Source: Palsa-506 sp963709075 (GTDB taxonomy: Bacteria; Actinomycetota; Actinomycetes; Streptosporangiales; Streptosporangiaceae). Taken from it: 64,000 bases of DNA. A program made the translations under genes and the position numbers. Under the pieces are notes generated by a model. The model saw only the letters and a list, made by a program, of their open reading frames with translations. It did not search any database and was not told where the DNA came from. This document shows positions 27,669-37,948 of the stretch, in pieces (the stretch's first letter is position 1; each line of letters begins with the position of its first letter). The DNA lies in assembly GCA_963709075.1 (NCBI GenBank), contig CAVPUY010000010.1, forward strand, positions 124,001 through 188,000, in the 5' to 3' direction.

Positions 27669-28515
27669 TCGCCCGGTCTGGCCGTCGCGCCGGTAGGAGA
27701 ACAGCGCCGGGGTCTCCGCGGTGCAGCGCGGATCGCGGCTGACGGCCAGGACGCCCGCCGCGGCCAGCTGCGCCGCGACACCGGACCTGATGTCGATTCC
27801 CGGGCTGCCCTTCCGCGTCACGCAGCTTGCCTGCGGTACCGCGTCCGCTATCCGCGCCCTGAGCTCGGCCGGCACCTCATAGCAGCCGCCGCAGATGGCC
27901 GGGCCGAGCACGGCGTGCATCCGCGAAGGGTCTGCTCCGGCTCCGGTCATCGCGCGGACCAGCGCCGGGACGACGCCACGAGCCATTCCCTCCCGGCCCG
28001 CGTGCGCCACGCCGGCGACCCGTGCCTGCGGGTCAGCGATCAGGACCGGAGCGCAGTCCGCGACCAGCACGCCAAGCGGCAGGCCAGGGACGTCGGTGAA
28101 GAGCGCGTCAACCGCGGGAACGGGCGGCGCTGCACCGGAAGGGCCCGCCGCTGCGCCTGGCCCGCCAGCCGCCGGGCCAGGGCCGCCAGCCGCCACGCCG
28201 GGGGGACCCGTCGATTACGTCCGGCCCGCGCCCTGGGGCCACCCCGGGACCGTATCCAGCCGCGTAGGCCACCTCGGCACCGTGCACCTGCCGCATCCAC
28301 GCGATGCCGTCGGCCGGCCCGCACGCCTGCGCGGCGAGCTTCCGGTTGCTGGCTACGGCCGCTGGATCATCACCGACGCCGGCACCCAGGTTCAGGCTGT
28401 CGAAGGGGGGATCGCTGACGCCACCATGGCGGCTGGTGAAGGCAGCGAGCACGCCGGGCGCCAGCTCGAACGGACGCCATGGATCAGCCGCGAACTCGCC
28501 GCGGCGTGTCCTCAC
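27639..28515 (-). CDS. pgeF: Purine nucleoside phosphorylase/laccase-domain protein PgeF (YfiH), one frame break
   Basis: The GTG at 28515 overlaps the ftsZ stop (GTGA). The N-terminal half has VLAAFTSRHGGVSDPPFDSL, NLGAGVGDDPAAVASNRKLA and WMRQVHGAEVAYA (first metal His). The frame breaks near 28200 in a Gly/Ala/Pro-rich insert. The rest reads LGVLVADCAPVLIADPQARV, AGVAHAGREGMARGVVPALV, GPAICGGCYEVPAELRARIA and FSYRRDGQTGRFAGLVWLAP. The Cys in ADCAP and His in AHAGREG complete the zinc site. The family cleaves purine nucleosides, and in some bacteria edits peptidoglycan precursors, which fits the dcw location. Confidence 0.9.
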
Positions 28516-30058
28516 TTCAGGAAATCGGGCACGTCAAGATCGTCGTCCTCCTCGAAGACCACGGACCGCCGACGGGTGCTGACCGGATCGAAGGTTCGCG
28601 CGCGCGGCCGCCGGCTCGGGCCGGGAGGCCGCGCCCGGCCCGTCGGAACCCGCTGACGGCGCTGCCGCGGGAAGATCGCCCGGCCGCGGTGACGGGACGC
28701 CATCGCCGCCGTAGCTCGCCGGGCGGTGCCCAGGACGATGCCGCACGCTGCGGCTGCTCGTCCATTGCCGCGGCCGGCGGCCGGCGCCTGGCCGGCGCCG
28801 CGGTGCCTGACCGGAGTCCGCGGGCAGGCCGGCCGGCGGGCAGGCTGGCCGCAGCCACGCCGTTCCCGGCCGGGCTGTCCGCAGGCACGCCGTTCGGCGG
28901 CCGCACCGCGGCCTGGCCGCGCCGCCGACCACCAGCCCGGCCGCCTCGCTCCCGGCGGCCGGCGTCCCGGCCGCCACCGCGGCATCCGGGCGGTCAGGGA
29001 AGTCCGCGGCCCGCCAGCCTCCGCCGGCGCCGTATCCGTCAGCCGCGGCAGGCGCGGCGGGCGCGGCGCTCTGCGCTGCCATGGCACGCCCCGGCCGCGT
29101 TCTGGCGATCCGGCCCTCGTCAAATCCGGCCGCGATGACGGTGACTCGCACCTCGTCGCCCAGCGCGTCGTCGATGACCGCGCCGAAGATGATGTTGGCA
29201 TCGGGCGCGGCCGAGTTCGCCACTAGCTGAGCGGCCTCGTTGATCTCGAACAGGCCCAGGTCGGAGCCGCCCTGGATCGACAGCAGCACGCCATGCGCGC
29301 CGTCGATGCTCGCCTCGAGCAGCGGACTGGAGATCGCCATCTCGGCGGCGGCAACGGAGCGGTCGTCGCCGCGCGCCGAGCCGATGCCCATCAGGGCAGA
29401 GCCAGCGCCGGACATCACCGACTTCACGTCGGCGAAGTCCAGGTTGATCAGCCCCGGAGTGGTAATCAGGTCGGTGATCCCCTGCACACCGGAAAGCAGC
29501 ACCTGGTCGGCCGCCTTGAACGCGTCGAGAACGCTGACGTGCCGGTCCGAGATGGACAGCAGCCGGTCGTTCGGGATGACGATGAGCGTATCGACCTCCT
29601 CGCGGAGGCGCTCGATGCCCAGGTCGGCCTGCGCCGCCCGCCGCTTTCCCCTCGAAGCCGAACGGCCTGGTGACGACGCCGATGGTGAGCGCGCCGAGCG
29701 AGCGAGCGACGCTCGCCACCACTGGCGCCCCGCCGGTGCCGGTCCCGCCGCCCTCGCCGGCCGTGACGAAGACCATGTCGGCCCCCTTGAGGACCTCCTC
29801 GATCTCCTCGCGGTGGTCTTCGGCTGCCTTGCTGCCGATGTCCGGGTTGGCGCCAGCGCCAAGGCCGCGGGTGAGTTCCCGGCCGACGTCCAGCTTGACG
29901 TCGGCATCGCTCATCAGGAGCGCCTGAGCGTCCGTATTGATGGCGATGAACTCAACGCCCTTGAGCCCCTCGTCGATCATCCGGTTAACGGCGTTGACGC
30001 CGCCCCCGCCGATACCGACGACCTTGATGACCGCCAAATAGTTCTGCGGTGCTGCCAC
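28512..30058 (-). CDS. ftsZ: Cell division protein FtsZ, two or more frame breaks
   Basis: FtsZ is the tubulin-like GTPase that forms the Z-ring. A GTG start gives VAAPQNYLAVIKVVGIGGGG. The tubulin signature GEGGGTGTGGAPVVASVARS is near residue 105. After a break near 29645 come DLGIERLREEVDTLIVIPND, DVKSVMSGAGSALMGIGSAR and DANIIFGAVIDDALGDEVRV. An Ala/Gly/Pro/Arg-rich linker of about 180 residues is crossed by another break (between 28930 and 28650). The conserved C-terminal peptide is DDDLDVPDFLK. At about 515 aa it is longer than usual because of the linker. Transcribed from the promoter region at 30059-30430. Confidence 0.95.
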
Positions 30059-30430
30059 GAGGAGGAACCTTTCCGCTCGTTTTTGCGATTACCGAGTTTC
30101 CGCCCGCTGCTTGCTGGCCAGCTCCCCTGCCAAGCTCAGGAAACTTCCTATTCAGCAGTTCTCCGAAATACGCCCCCAATAGCATCGGCCGGGCACGTTC
30201 GCGATTCCGGCGAATCAACTCTCACCCTCAAGTTGAGATTTAGAGTTATGTCAAGCTGCCGACTGGTACGGACATTAGGGTCGTCCGCCACCGGGGTCAA
30301 CTAACCGGGCACCGAGCGGCCCGGCGTGTCGCGACCTAGTGCTGCGCACGGGTCCCGCGGCCCGCAGGCAGGGAACCGGGAGCGTGCGTGACGAGCGGCC
30401 AGCGGGCGAGTTCAGCCAACTCCGGTTAGC
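30059..30430 (-). promoter_or_regulatory. ftsQ-ftsZ intergenic region with its own ftsZ promoter
   Basis: This 372-bp gap contains no gene. On the minus strand TTGACC (30295-30300), a 17-base spacer and TAATGT (30272-30277) make a strong sigma-70-type promoter about 210 bp upstream of the ftsZ start. Downstream, in the probable 5' leader, are a second TTGACA (30249-30254), an AT-rich stretch, and the 11-bp palindrome CTCAAGTTGAG at 30227-30237. TCAACT/AGTTGA (30215-30236) could instead form a hairpin. Separate ftsZ promoters inside dcw clusters are well known in Streptomyces. Confidence 0.7.
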
Positions 30431-31325
30431 TCATCTCCGGGTGACCGCCGTCCGCGGATCGCTGACGTCGAAATAGCGCGCGTGGCCGCGCATCAGGATC
30501 GCAAGTTCCCTGGACTTGACCGCGGGCTGGCCGGTGCCGCCCCAGACGATCCGCACGCCGCCGCGGAGCCTGAGCGTCACCGCGTCCGCGCTCGGCGCGT
30601 CGATGGCCCGGACCTTGCGGGCAAGCCGCGGCGGGCAGCTCGCGCAGCACCGTCGCCGCCGCCAGCACCTCCGGGCTGCCGCGCAGCGCCGCGGTGCTGG
30701 CCGGATTGGGCGTGTCGAGTACGGGCATGTGGTGCGGCCGCCGGCACGTACCGCAGGCCCACGCCGAACTTGTCGATCAGCTGGTATCCGTGGCCGCTCG
30801 GCTGCCGCGAGCACGGCCGTGCGCTCCCGCACCGAGATGACGATCCTGTCCGGCCAGACCCTCCGGACCTGTGCGGACTGCACCAGCGTGATGCGCTCGA
30901 CCCGGCGGGCCACCATTGCGGCGTTGATCCGGATGAGCGGCGTGCCCGGCCGGATTCCCGCGTCGGCGATCACCTCCGCCCGCGAGATGCCGGCCGGGCC
31001 GGTGACCTGCGATCGAGCGCACGACGAGGAACTTGGAGCCGAGCAGCGCCCAGGCCACCCCGGCCAGGATCGCCACCGCGGCGAGCACGAAGAAGGCGGT
31101 CTTCCACGGATCCGTCCGGCGCCGCCGCCGGGTGCCGGATCCGGCGCCATCCGGTCCGGCAGCGACCGCCGTGACGGTACCCGGCCCGGCAGCACCAGTC
31201 CCGGCAGCACCCGGCCCGGCGGCACCAGTCCCGGCAGCACCCGGCCCGGCGGCACCCGGCCCGGCGGCCGCAGGCACATCGCTACCCGGCGATGCCGCCG
31301 GCCGGACGGTCCGGCGCCTGATCAC
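30431..31325 (-). CDS. ftsQ: Cell division protein FtsQ, three or more frame breaks
   Basis: The GTG at 31325 overlaps the murC stop (GTGA). The cytoplasmic N-terminus carries a repeat (AAGPG/AAGTG units), then RRRRRTDPWKTAFFVLAAVA and the single transmembrane helix (FFVLAAVAILAGVAWALLG). The POTRA domain is FLVVRSIAGH, then, after a break near 31010, SRAEVIADAGIRPGTPLIRI, NAAMVARRVERITLVQSAQV and RRVWPDRIVISVRERTAVL. The rest, over further breaks near 30790 and 30720, includes VGLRYVPA, LDTPNPASTAALRGSPEVLA and LRLRGGVRIVWGGTGQPAVK. FtsQ links FtsL-type proteins and FtsI in the divisome. Confidence 0.88.
31180..31270. repeat. 15/30-bp tandem repeat in the ftsQ N-terminus
   Basis: GGCCCGGCAGCACC- and AGTCCCGGCAGCACC-like 15-bp units alternate and encode AAGPG and AAGTG on the minus strand, six units in all, in the cytoplasmic tail before the membrane helix. 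Confidence 0.85.
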
Positions 31326-32778
31326 CAGGAACCGCCTTCCCTGCGGTGCAGCGCCGCGACGATCAGCGGCCCGAGCGCGGTCACGTCACCCGCGCCCATG
31401 GTCAGCACCAGGTCTCCTGGCTTGGCCAGGCCGGCGGCGGCGGCGGGCACCTCGGCCGCGGTCGGGCAGGTAGAGCGCGCCGCCGGGGACGGCCGCCGCG
31501 ATCAGGTTCCCGGTCACGCCGGGCTACGGGATCTTCCCTGGCCGCGTACACGTCGAGCACGATCGCCTCATCGGCAAGGCCGAGCGCGGCGGCGAACTCG
31601 GCGGCGAACAGCCGGTACGGCTGTACAGGTGCGGCTGGAAGACCGCGATGACCCGGCCGCCGGCCGCCACGTCCCTGGCGGCCGCGAGGTCGGCGGCCAG
31701 CTCGGTCGGGTGGTGCGCGTAGCTGTCGAGCACCCGGACCCCGTCCGCCTCGCCCTTCAGCTCCATCCGGCGGCGAGCGCCGCCGTAGCCGGCCAGGCCG
31801 CCGATGGCGCTGCCCAGCCGGGTAGCCGAGCTCGATCGCGACGGCCAGCGCGGCCGCGGCGTTCAGCGCATTGTGCCGGCCGGGCACCTGGATCTCGGCG
31901 GCCAGTCCGCCGGGGGCGCTGGCCGCGGCCCGCGGTCCCGGCGTGAGCGTCAGGCCGGTGGCCATGCCGCGTGGGGTCACGGCGCTGACCCGGTAGTCGG
32001 CATCCGCCGCCGTGCCGTACGTCCGCACCCGGACCGCGGGCTCGGCCGGCGCCCGGGGCGGCGACGGCCGCCGCCAGCGCAGCGCGCGCCCGGGTCATCG
32101 GCGCAGGCCACCAGCAGCCCGCCGGGGGTTATCCGGCGCGCGAACGCCAGGAAGGCCGCCTCGATCTCGGCCAGGTCCGCGTAGTTGTCCAGGTGGTCGG
32201 CCTCGATGCAGGTCACGATGGCCGCGTCGGGCGCCAGCATGAGGAACGACCCGTCGCTCTCGTCGGCCTCGGCGACGAACGTCGCGCCGCTGCCGTCGGC
32301 GGCGCCCAGGCCGGTCTCGGCCAGGATTCCGCCGATGACGTACGACGGGTCGGCGCCGCAGCGGCGCAGGATGGTAGTGAGCATCGATGTGGTCGTCGTC
32401 TTGCCGTGCGTTCCGGCGACGGCGATGCCGCGGCCGGCCGAGCATCACCGATGCCAGCGCCGTCGCGCGGTGCAGCACCCGGATGCCGCGCCGCCGCGCC
32501 TCGGCGAGCTCCGGGTTGTCCGGCCTGATGGCGCTGGACACGACCAGGGTGTCGGCGTCGGCGACATTGGCCGCCGCGTGGCCGACCCGGACGCGCGCGC
32601 CGAGCGCGGCGAGCTCTTCCAGCAGCTCGCCAGGTGCCGAGTCGCTGCCGGAGACCGGCACGCCCCTGGCCAGCAGGATGCGGGCGATGCCGGACATGCC
32701 AGCCCCGCCGATGCCGGTGAAATGCACCCGGCCGAGCTGGCCGACTGGCACCGGGTCGGCCGGCTTCACCAGCCCCAT
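31322..32778 (-). CDS. murC: UDP-N-acetylmuramate--L-alanine ligase, at least four frame breaks
   Basis: MurC adds L-Ala to UDP-MurNAc. The start MGLVKPADPVPVGQLGRVHF leads to FTGIGGAGMSGIARILLARG (nucleotide-binding loop). After a break near 32430 comes GIAVAGTHGKTTTTSMLTTI (ATP P-loop), then ATFVAEADESDGSFLMLAPD and ADHLDNYADLAEIEAAFLAF. Breaks near 32080 and 32040 lead to VRTYGTAADADYRVSAVTPR and VPGRHNALNAAAALAVAIEL. Further breaks near 31800 and 31620 join MELKGEADGVRVLDSYAHHP, RVIAVFQPHLYSRT and the C-terminus KPGDLVLTMGAGDVTALGP, with LHRREGGSW at the end. The stop overlaps ftsQ (GTGA). Confidence 0.93.
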
Positions 32779-32842
32779 CTGGCATCTCTCCCGTCCTGGC
32801 GGCTCATCCCACGTGCGATCCCGTTCATGCTGGTCATGCGAT

Positions 32843-34004
32843 TCATGCCCGGCTTCTTGCCGGGCGCCGCCGGCGACTCATGCCCGGCGCCGGCCTGCCC
32901 GAGGGCCGGCCTGGCCGCCGGCCGCTGCGCTGCATCACCTGGAGGACCTCCGCGGCCAGCCGCCGGTCGGCGTCCCCGCGGCCCATTTCCGCGGCCGCCA
33001 CCGACATGGCGGCGACAAGTTCCGGGTCGAGCAGCACCGGCAGCAGCGTGCCGGCGATCCAGGCCGGCGTCAGGTCGGCGTCGGGCACGATCAGGCCGCC
33101 GCCTGCCCGCTCGATCGGCGCCGCGTTCAGCGCGCTGCTCCCCGTTGCCGTGCGGCAGCGGCACGTACACCGCGGGCAGCCCGACCGCGGTGAGCTCGGC
33201 GCAGGTCATCGCGCCGCCGCGGACGAGCGCGAAGTCCGCGGCCGCGTAGGCCAGGTCCATCCGGTCGACATAGGTCAGCGTCACGTAAGGCGCATCCGGC
33301 GACGACGGCACCGGATCGATGTCCGCCCGCGGCCCGATGATGTGCAGGACCTGGACGGCGGCCGCCCTGATCGCGGCGGCCGCTGCGGTCACCGCCTGGT
33401 TCAGCGACCTGGCGCCCTGCGAGCCGCCGGTCACGAGCAGCACAGGCAGGTCCGGGCGGAGGCCGAAGTGCGCGCGTGCCTTGTCGCTGAGCGCGAGCCG
33501 GTCGAGGCCGGAGATCTCGCGGCGGATCGGGATGCCGATGCAGGTCGCGTGGGCCAGCTTGGTGCCCGGCTGGCCGGTGAAGACATTCCTGGTCAGCCGG
33601 GCGCCGAGCCGGTTGGCCAGCCCGGGCCGGGAGTTTGCCTCGTGCACCACGATCGGGATGCCGCGCCGCTTGGCCGCGAGGTAGGCGGGCGTGGCGACGT
33701 AGCCGCCGAAGCCGACGAGCACCTCAGCCCCGCACTGGTCGAGCGCGGCCCCGGCCGCCCCGATCGCGTCGGCGAGCCTGGCTGGCACCGAGAGCAGCTG
33801 CGGCGTGATCGAGCGTGGCAGCGGAACGGCGGGAATCAGGGCCAGGTCGTAGCCGCGGTTGGGGACCAGCCTGGTCTCCAGGCCGCGCTCGGTGCCGAGG
33901 CAGGTGACGATGATCCGCTGATCCGCGCGCCGCAGCGCGTCGGCGAGGGCCAGGGCCGGCTCGATGTGGCCAGCCGTGCCGCCGCCCGCGAGCATCACGC
34001 TCAT
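32843..34004 (-). CDS. murG: UDP-GlcNAc:lipid I N-acetylglucosaminyltransferase, one frame break
   Basis: MurG makes lipid II on the inner membrane face. The N-terminus is MSVMLAGGGTAGHIEPALAL (diphosphate-binding G loop). The acceptor domain has EVLVGFGGYVATPAYLAAKR and IPIVVHEANSRPGLANRLGA. The donor domain has LLVTGGSQGARSLNQAVTAA and FALVRGGAMTCAELTAVGLP. A break near 33140 follows LPHGNGEQ and gives LIVPDADLTPAWIAGTLLPV with a Pro/Arg-rich tail ending at 32843. The restored length is about 387 aa. It lies 33 bp after ftsW and 64 bp before murC. Confidence 0.93.
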
Positions 34005-34037
34005 GCCAGCTTCCCTCCGCTCCTCCGGGCCCGGCGC

Positions 34038-35315
34038 TCAGTCGCGCCGCCCGCCCAGGCCCAGCCAGCTTAGGATGCGCCGCGGCACGCTGGGGCCAGC
34101 AGCGGCAAGGGCCTGGCTGGCTCCGGGTTCCCGCTTCGCGAATGACATCAGCATGCCGAGCGTCACCATCGTCACGATCAGCGACGACAGGCCGGCCGAG
34201 ACAAGCGGCAGCGGGACCCCGGTGATCGGCAGCAGGCCGATCACCGCGCCGATGTTGACCAGCGCCTGCACCACGATCCAGGCGGTGGCCGCCGCCGCGG
34301 CGAGCCGCATGAACGTGCCAGGGACCCGGCGCGCGATCCGCAGCCCGGCGTAGGCGAGCCCGCCGTACAGCATGGTCACGCAGAGCGTGCCGATGAGGCC
34401 AAGTTCCTCGCCGAGGATCGCGAAGATGAAGTCAGTCGGCGCGTTCGGCACCCAGCCCCATTTTTCCTTGCTGGCCCCCAGCCCGACGCCGAACCAGCCG
34501 CCGGAGCCGAGCGCGAACTTCCCCTCGGTGGGCTGGTAGCTGGCCGCCGACGCCTGGGCCTGCGGGTTCAGGAAACCGGTGATCCGCTGCAGCCGGTAGG
34601 GCTCGACGATGATCAGGATGATCATGACGAAGCCCATCAGCGCGAGCATGCCCACGAAGAGCCTGCCTGGCGTCCCGATCACCCAGAGCAGCGCCAGGAA
34701 GATGGTCAGCAGCAGGAAGGTCGTGCCCAGGTCGTCGCCGAGCATGACGAGCATGCACATGATGCCCGCGCCCGGCATCAGCGGGATCAGCAGCTGCCGC
34801 CAGTCGGTGAGCTGGCCGAGTTTCTCCTTGCGGGCCAGCAGGTCCGCGCCCCACAGCAGGAAGGCGAGCTTGGCGAACTCGGACGGCTGCAGCTGGAATG
34901 GGCCGATCAGCACCCAGCGGGAGGCGCCGTTGGCCGTCACGCCGATCGTGATGGCGAGCAGCAGGCCGATGACCGATACCGCCATCAGCGGGTAGGCGGC
35001 AGCGCGGAAGACGGCGGGGGACGACCGGGCCGCGAGCCACATCAGCGGCAGCCCGATGGCGACTCCGAGTAGCTGCTTCTGGAATCCCGCATACGGCGAG
35101 CCGCCGGTGTCCAGGGCGGCCGCCGACGACGTGGACAGCACCATCACCAGGCCAAGCGCGAGCAGCAGCATGGTGATGCCGAGGATGAGGTAATAGGACG
35201 TCAGCGGGCGGTCGAGCAGCCCGAGCCGGCCGGACAGCCGGCCAGCAGCCGGGCGGCCCGGCTCGCTGCCCGGCGGGAACCGCGTCGCGCTTCCGGCCGG
35301 TGCCGCGGCGCTCAT
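34038..35315 (-). CDS. ftsW: Lipid II polymerase FtsW (SEDS family)
   Basis: The 425-aa intact protein has about ten helices. It is the septal peptidoglycan glycosyltransferase that works with FtsI. SEDS landmarks are ASRWVLIGPFQLQPSEFAKL (with the RW...QPSE motif), PTDFIFAILGEELGLIGTLC and GVPLPLVSAGLSSLIVTMVT. The N-terminal cytoplasmic tail is basic and Pro/Gly-rich. The ATG overlaps the murD stop (ATGA). Confidence 0.97.
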   Translation of the reverse strand: MSAAAPAGSATRFPPGSEPGRPAAGRLSGRLGLLDRPLTSYYLILGITMLLLALGLVMVLSTSSAAALDTGGSPYAGFQKQLLGVAIGLPLMWLAARSSPAVFRAAAYPLMAVSVIGLLLAITIGVTANGASRWVLIGPFQLQPSEFAKLAFLLWGADLLARKEKLGQLTDWRQLLIPLMPGAGIMCMLVMLGDDLGTTFLLLTIFLALLWVIGTPGRLFVGMLALMGFVMIILIIVEPYRLQRITGFLNPQAQASAASYQPTEGKFALGSGGWFGVGLGASKEKWGWVPNAPTDFIFAILGEELGLIGTLCVTMLYGGLAYAGLRIARRVPGTFMRLAAAAATAWIVVQALVNIGAVIGLLPITGVPLPLVSAGLSSLIVTMVTLGMLMSFAKREPGASQALAAAGPSVPRRILSWLGLGGRRD

Positions 35316-36741
35316 GACATCTCCGCCAGCCGCCTGACCGCCGCCGCGAACGCCTCGCCGCGGGCGGGATAGTCGCGGAACATGTCGAACGACTGTGCCG
35401 CCGGCGCCAGCAGCACGGTGTCGCCGGGCCCGGCCAGCTTCGCGGCCGCCTCCACCACGAGATCCATTGCTCCAGTGTCCGTGCCAGCAGCCTCAACAAC
35501 CGGGACATCCGGCGCGTGTCGCGCCAGGGCCGCCCGATCCTGGCCCGGTCGGCACCGAGCAGCACAACGCCGCGCAGCCGCGCCGCCGCGGCGCTGACCA
35601 GCTCGTCGACGTCCTCGTCAGCGCCCTTGAACAGGCCGCCGGCCACCCACACCACGGACGGATAGGCGGCCAGCGAAGCCGCGGCGGCATGCGGGTTGGT
35701 CGCCTTGGAATCGTCGATGTAGTCCACGTCCCCGACCCGGGCGACCAGGCTGATCCGGTGCGGCTCCGGCCGGAACGCCGCGAGCCCGGCGGCCACGGCT
35801 CCCGGCGGCACCCGGTAAGCGCGGGCCAGGGCCGCGGCGGCCAGCGCGTCAGCGACATTGTGCGGCGCGGCCGGGTGCACGTCGCTCACGGCGGCGAGCC
35901 GCTCCTCGTCACCGAAGGCGCGGTCAACCAGGTACCCGCCGGAGATGCCGACCTCGCCAGCGCCCGGGACATTCATCCGAAACGCGACAAGTCTCGCAGG
36001 CTCGCTGGCCATCGCGGCAAGCTCTCCGGATCGCGGGTCATCGGCGTTGTAGACGGCGATTGCGCCCGGCGCGTAGATCCGGCCCTTGTCGCGCGCGTAC
36101 GAGCCGATGTCCCCGTGCCAGTCCAGATGGTGCGCGGCCACGTTCAGCACGACCGCCGCGAACGGGCGCAGCGTGGCGCTCCAGTGCAGCTGGAAGCTGG
36201 ACAGCTCGACGGCGATGACCGGATAAGGCTCCGGGTCGGTCACCGCAGCCACCACCGATGTACCGACGTTGCCCGCGGCCACGCTGCGGTGGCCGGCCGC
36301 GGCGAGCATCGCGGCGAGCATCCGGACCGTGGTGGTCTTGCCGTTCGTGCCCGTCACGGCCAGCCACTGCTGCCGTGAGCCGTCCGGCAGCTCCGGCCGG
36401 AGCCGCCAGGCGAGCTCGACATCGCCGATCACCGGCACGCCCGCCGTGGCGGCGGCGGCAAGCAGCGGCGCGTCCGGGCGCCAGCCGGGCGAGGTCACGA
36501 CGAGGTCCGTGCCGTCCGGCAGGATCTCGGCCGGGCCGGCTGGCCCTTCGCCGAGCAGCACGGTGACTCCCGCGTCCGCGAGTTCACCGGCCAGCTCGCG
36601 CCGCGGCTCGTCGGTGCGCGAATCGACAGCGGTGACCTTCGCGCCGAGCGCCGCCAGCGTGCGGGCGGCCGGCGGCCCGGACACGCCGAGCCCGGCCACG
36701 CACACGCTGAGCCCGGAGAACTCACCGGCTTGGCGCATCAT
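35312..36741 (-). CDS. murD: UDP-MurNAc-L-alanine--D-glutamate ligase, one frame break
   Basis: MurD adds D-Glu. The chosen ATG at 36741 gives MMRQAGEFSGLSVCVAGLGV. The P-loop is AVTGTNGKTTTVRMLAAMLA. Other landmarks are VIAVELSSFQLHWSATLRPF, VLNVAAHHLDWHGDIGSYAR and ISLVARVGDVDYIDDSKATN. After GADRARIGRP a break near 35500 leads to a C-terminus ending RRLAEMS. Without the shift the frame runs on in nonsense far into ftsW. Restored length is about 476 aa. The stop overlaps the ftsW start. Starts up to 36825 are open, but they lack a better ribosome binding site. Confidence 0.92.
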
Positions 36742-36891
36742 CCGTGCATCCACTCCCGTACTCGCCTGGCCTGGCCTGCCCGCTGCCCCCGACCCTGCCA
36801 TACCGGGGGCGGATAGGCGGAGCACCTCGCGGCGCGTGTCCGGGCGGCCGTGGGCAGGCCCGGCCCCCGGCGGCGGGATGCCCTGAGCCGG

Positions 36892-37948
36892 CTAGCCGGG
36901 CAGCCATTCGACATAGAAGATGCCGAGGCCGAGCGCGATGAACAGGCCGGAGATCAGCCAGAACCTGATCACGATGGTGGTCTCGGCCCAGCCGATCAGC
37001 TCGAAATGGTGCTGCAGGGGTGCCATCCGGAACACCCGTTTCCCTGTCATCTTGAACGAGCCGACCTGGACGATGACCGATAGCGCGATGACCACGAACA
37101 GGCCGCCGAGTATCCCGAGTAGCAGCTGGGTCTTGGTGGTCACCGCAAGGCCCGCCAGCACGCCGCCGAGCGCGAGCGAGCCGGTGTCGCCCATGAAGAT
37201 CCGGGCCGGCGGGGCATTCCACCAGAGGAAGCCGAAGCAGGCGCCGAGCACGGCCGCGGCGACCACCGCCAGGTCGAGCGGGTCGCGGACCGCATAGCAG
37301 TGCGGCGCGAGGGCAACGGTGCAGTCGTTGCGCAGCTGCCAGTTCGCGATCAGCACGTACGCGGCGAGCACCAGGGTGGCCGACCCGGTGGCGAGCCCGT
37401 CCAGCCCGTCGGTCAGGTTCACCGCGTTCGACGTGCCGGCGATCATGAACATGATCCACAGGACGAACGGGAGCGACGCCGATCGACGGCCCGAAGTCGC
37501 GCAGGAATGACAGGTGGGCGTCGGCCGGGGTGAGATCGTAGCCATCGGCGTAGCGCAGCACGAGCAGCGCGAACAGGGCGCCGACCACAGCCTGGCCGGC
37601 CAGCTTGGCGCCGCTGCGCAGCCCGAGGCTGGTCTGCTTGTAGATCTTGATGAAGTCGTCGATGAAGCCGACCAGGCCGAGGCCGGTCATCAGCATCAGG
37701 ACCAGCAGGCCGGAGGCCGACATCGGGTCATTCGTCGCCTCATGGCCGACGAAGTAGCCGATCAGCGAGGCGACCACGATGACGGTGCCGCCCATGGTGG
37801 GCGTGCCGCGCTTGGTCGCGTGCGCGGCCGGCCCTTCTTCCCTGATCAGCTGGCCGTAGCCGCGCCTGGTGAAGATCTTGATGGCCAGCGGGGTACCGAA
37901 CAGCGCGAGGATCAGGGAGACGCCGGCCGTGACGAGGATCGTCTTCAC
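36892..37948 (-). CDS. mraY: Phospho-MurNAc-pentapeptide transferase, one frame break
   Basis: MraY transfers phospho-MurNAc-pentapeptide to undecaprenyl phosphate, making lipid I. The GTG at 37948 overlaps the murF stop. Landmarks are EEGPAAHATKRGTPTMGGTV, GLVGFIDDFIKIYKQTSLGL (catalytic Asp pair), and, after a break near 37485, SNAVNLTDGLDGLATGSATL, PARIFMGDTGSLALGG and MAPLQHHFELIGWAETTIVI (HHFEL motif). The protein has ten helices and about 352 aa after repair. Confidence 0.95.

Noticed and set aside
34432..36825. MurD apparently extended by about 300 residues into ftsW
   Set aside because: After about residue 390 the frame is Arg/Ala/Pro nonsense. A single frame correction restores a normal MurD ending four bases into ftsW.
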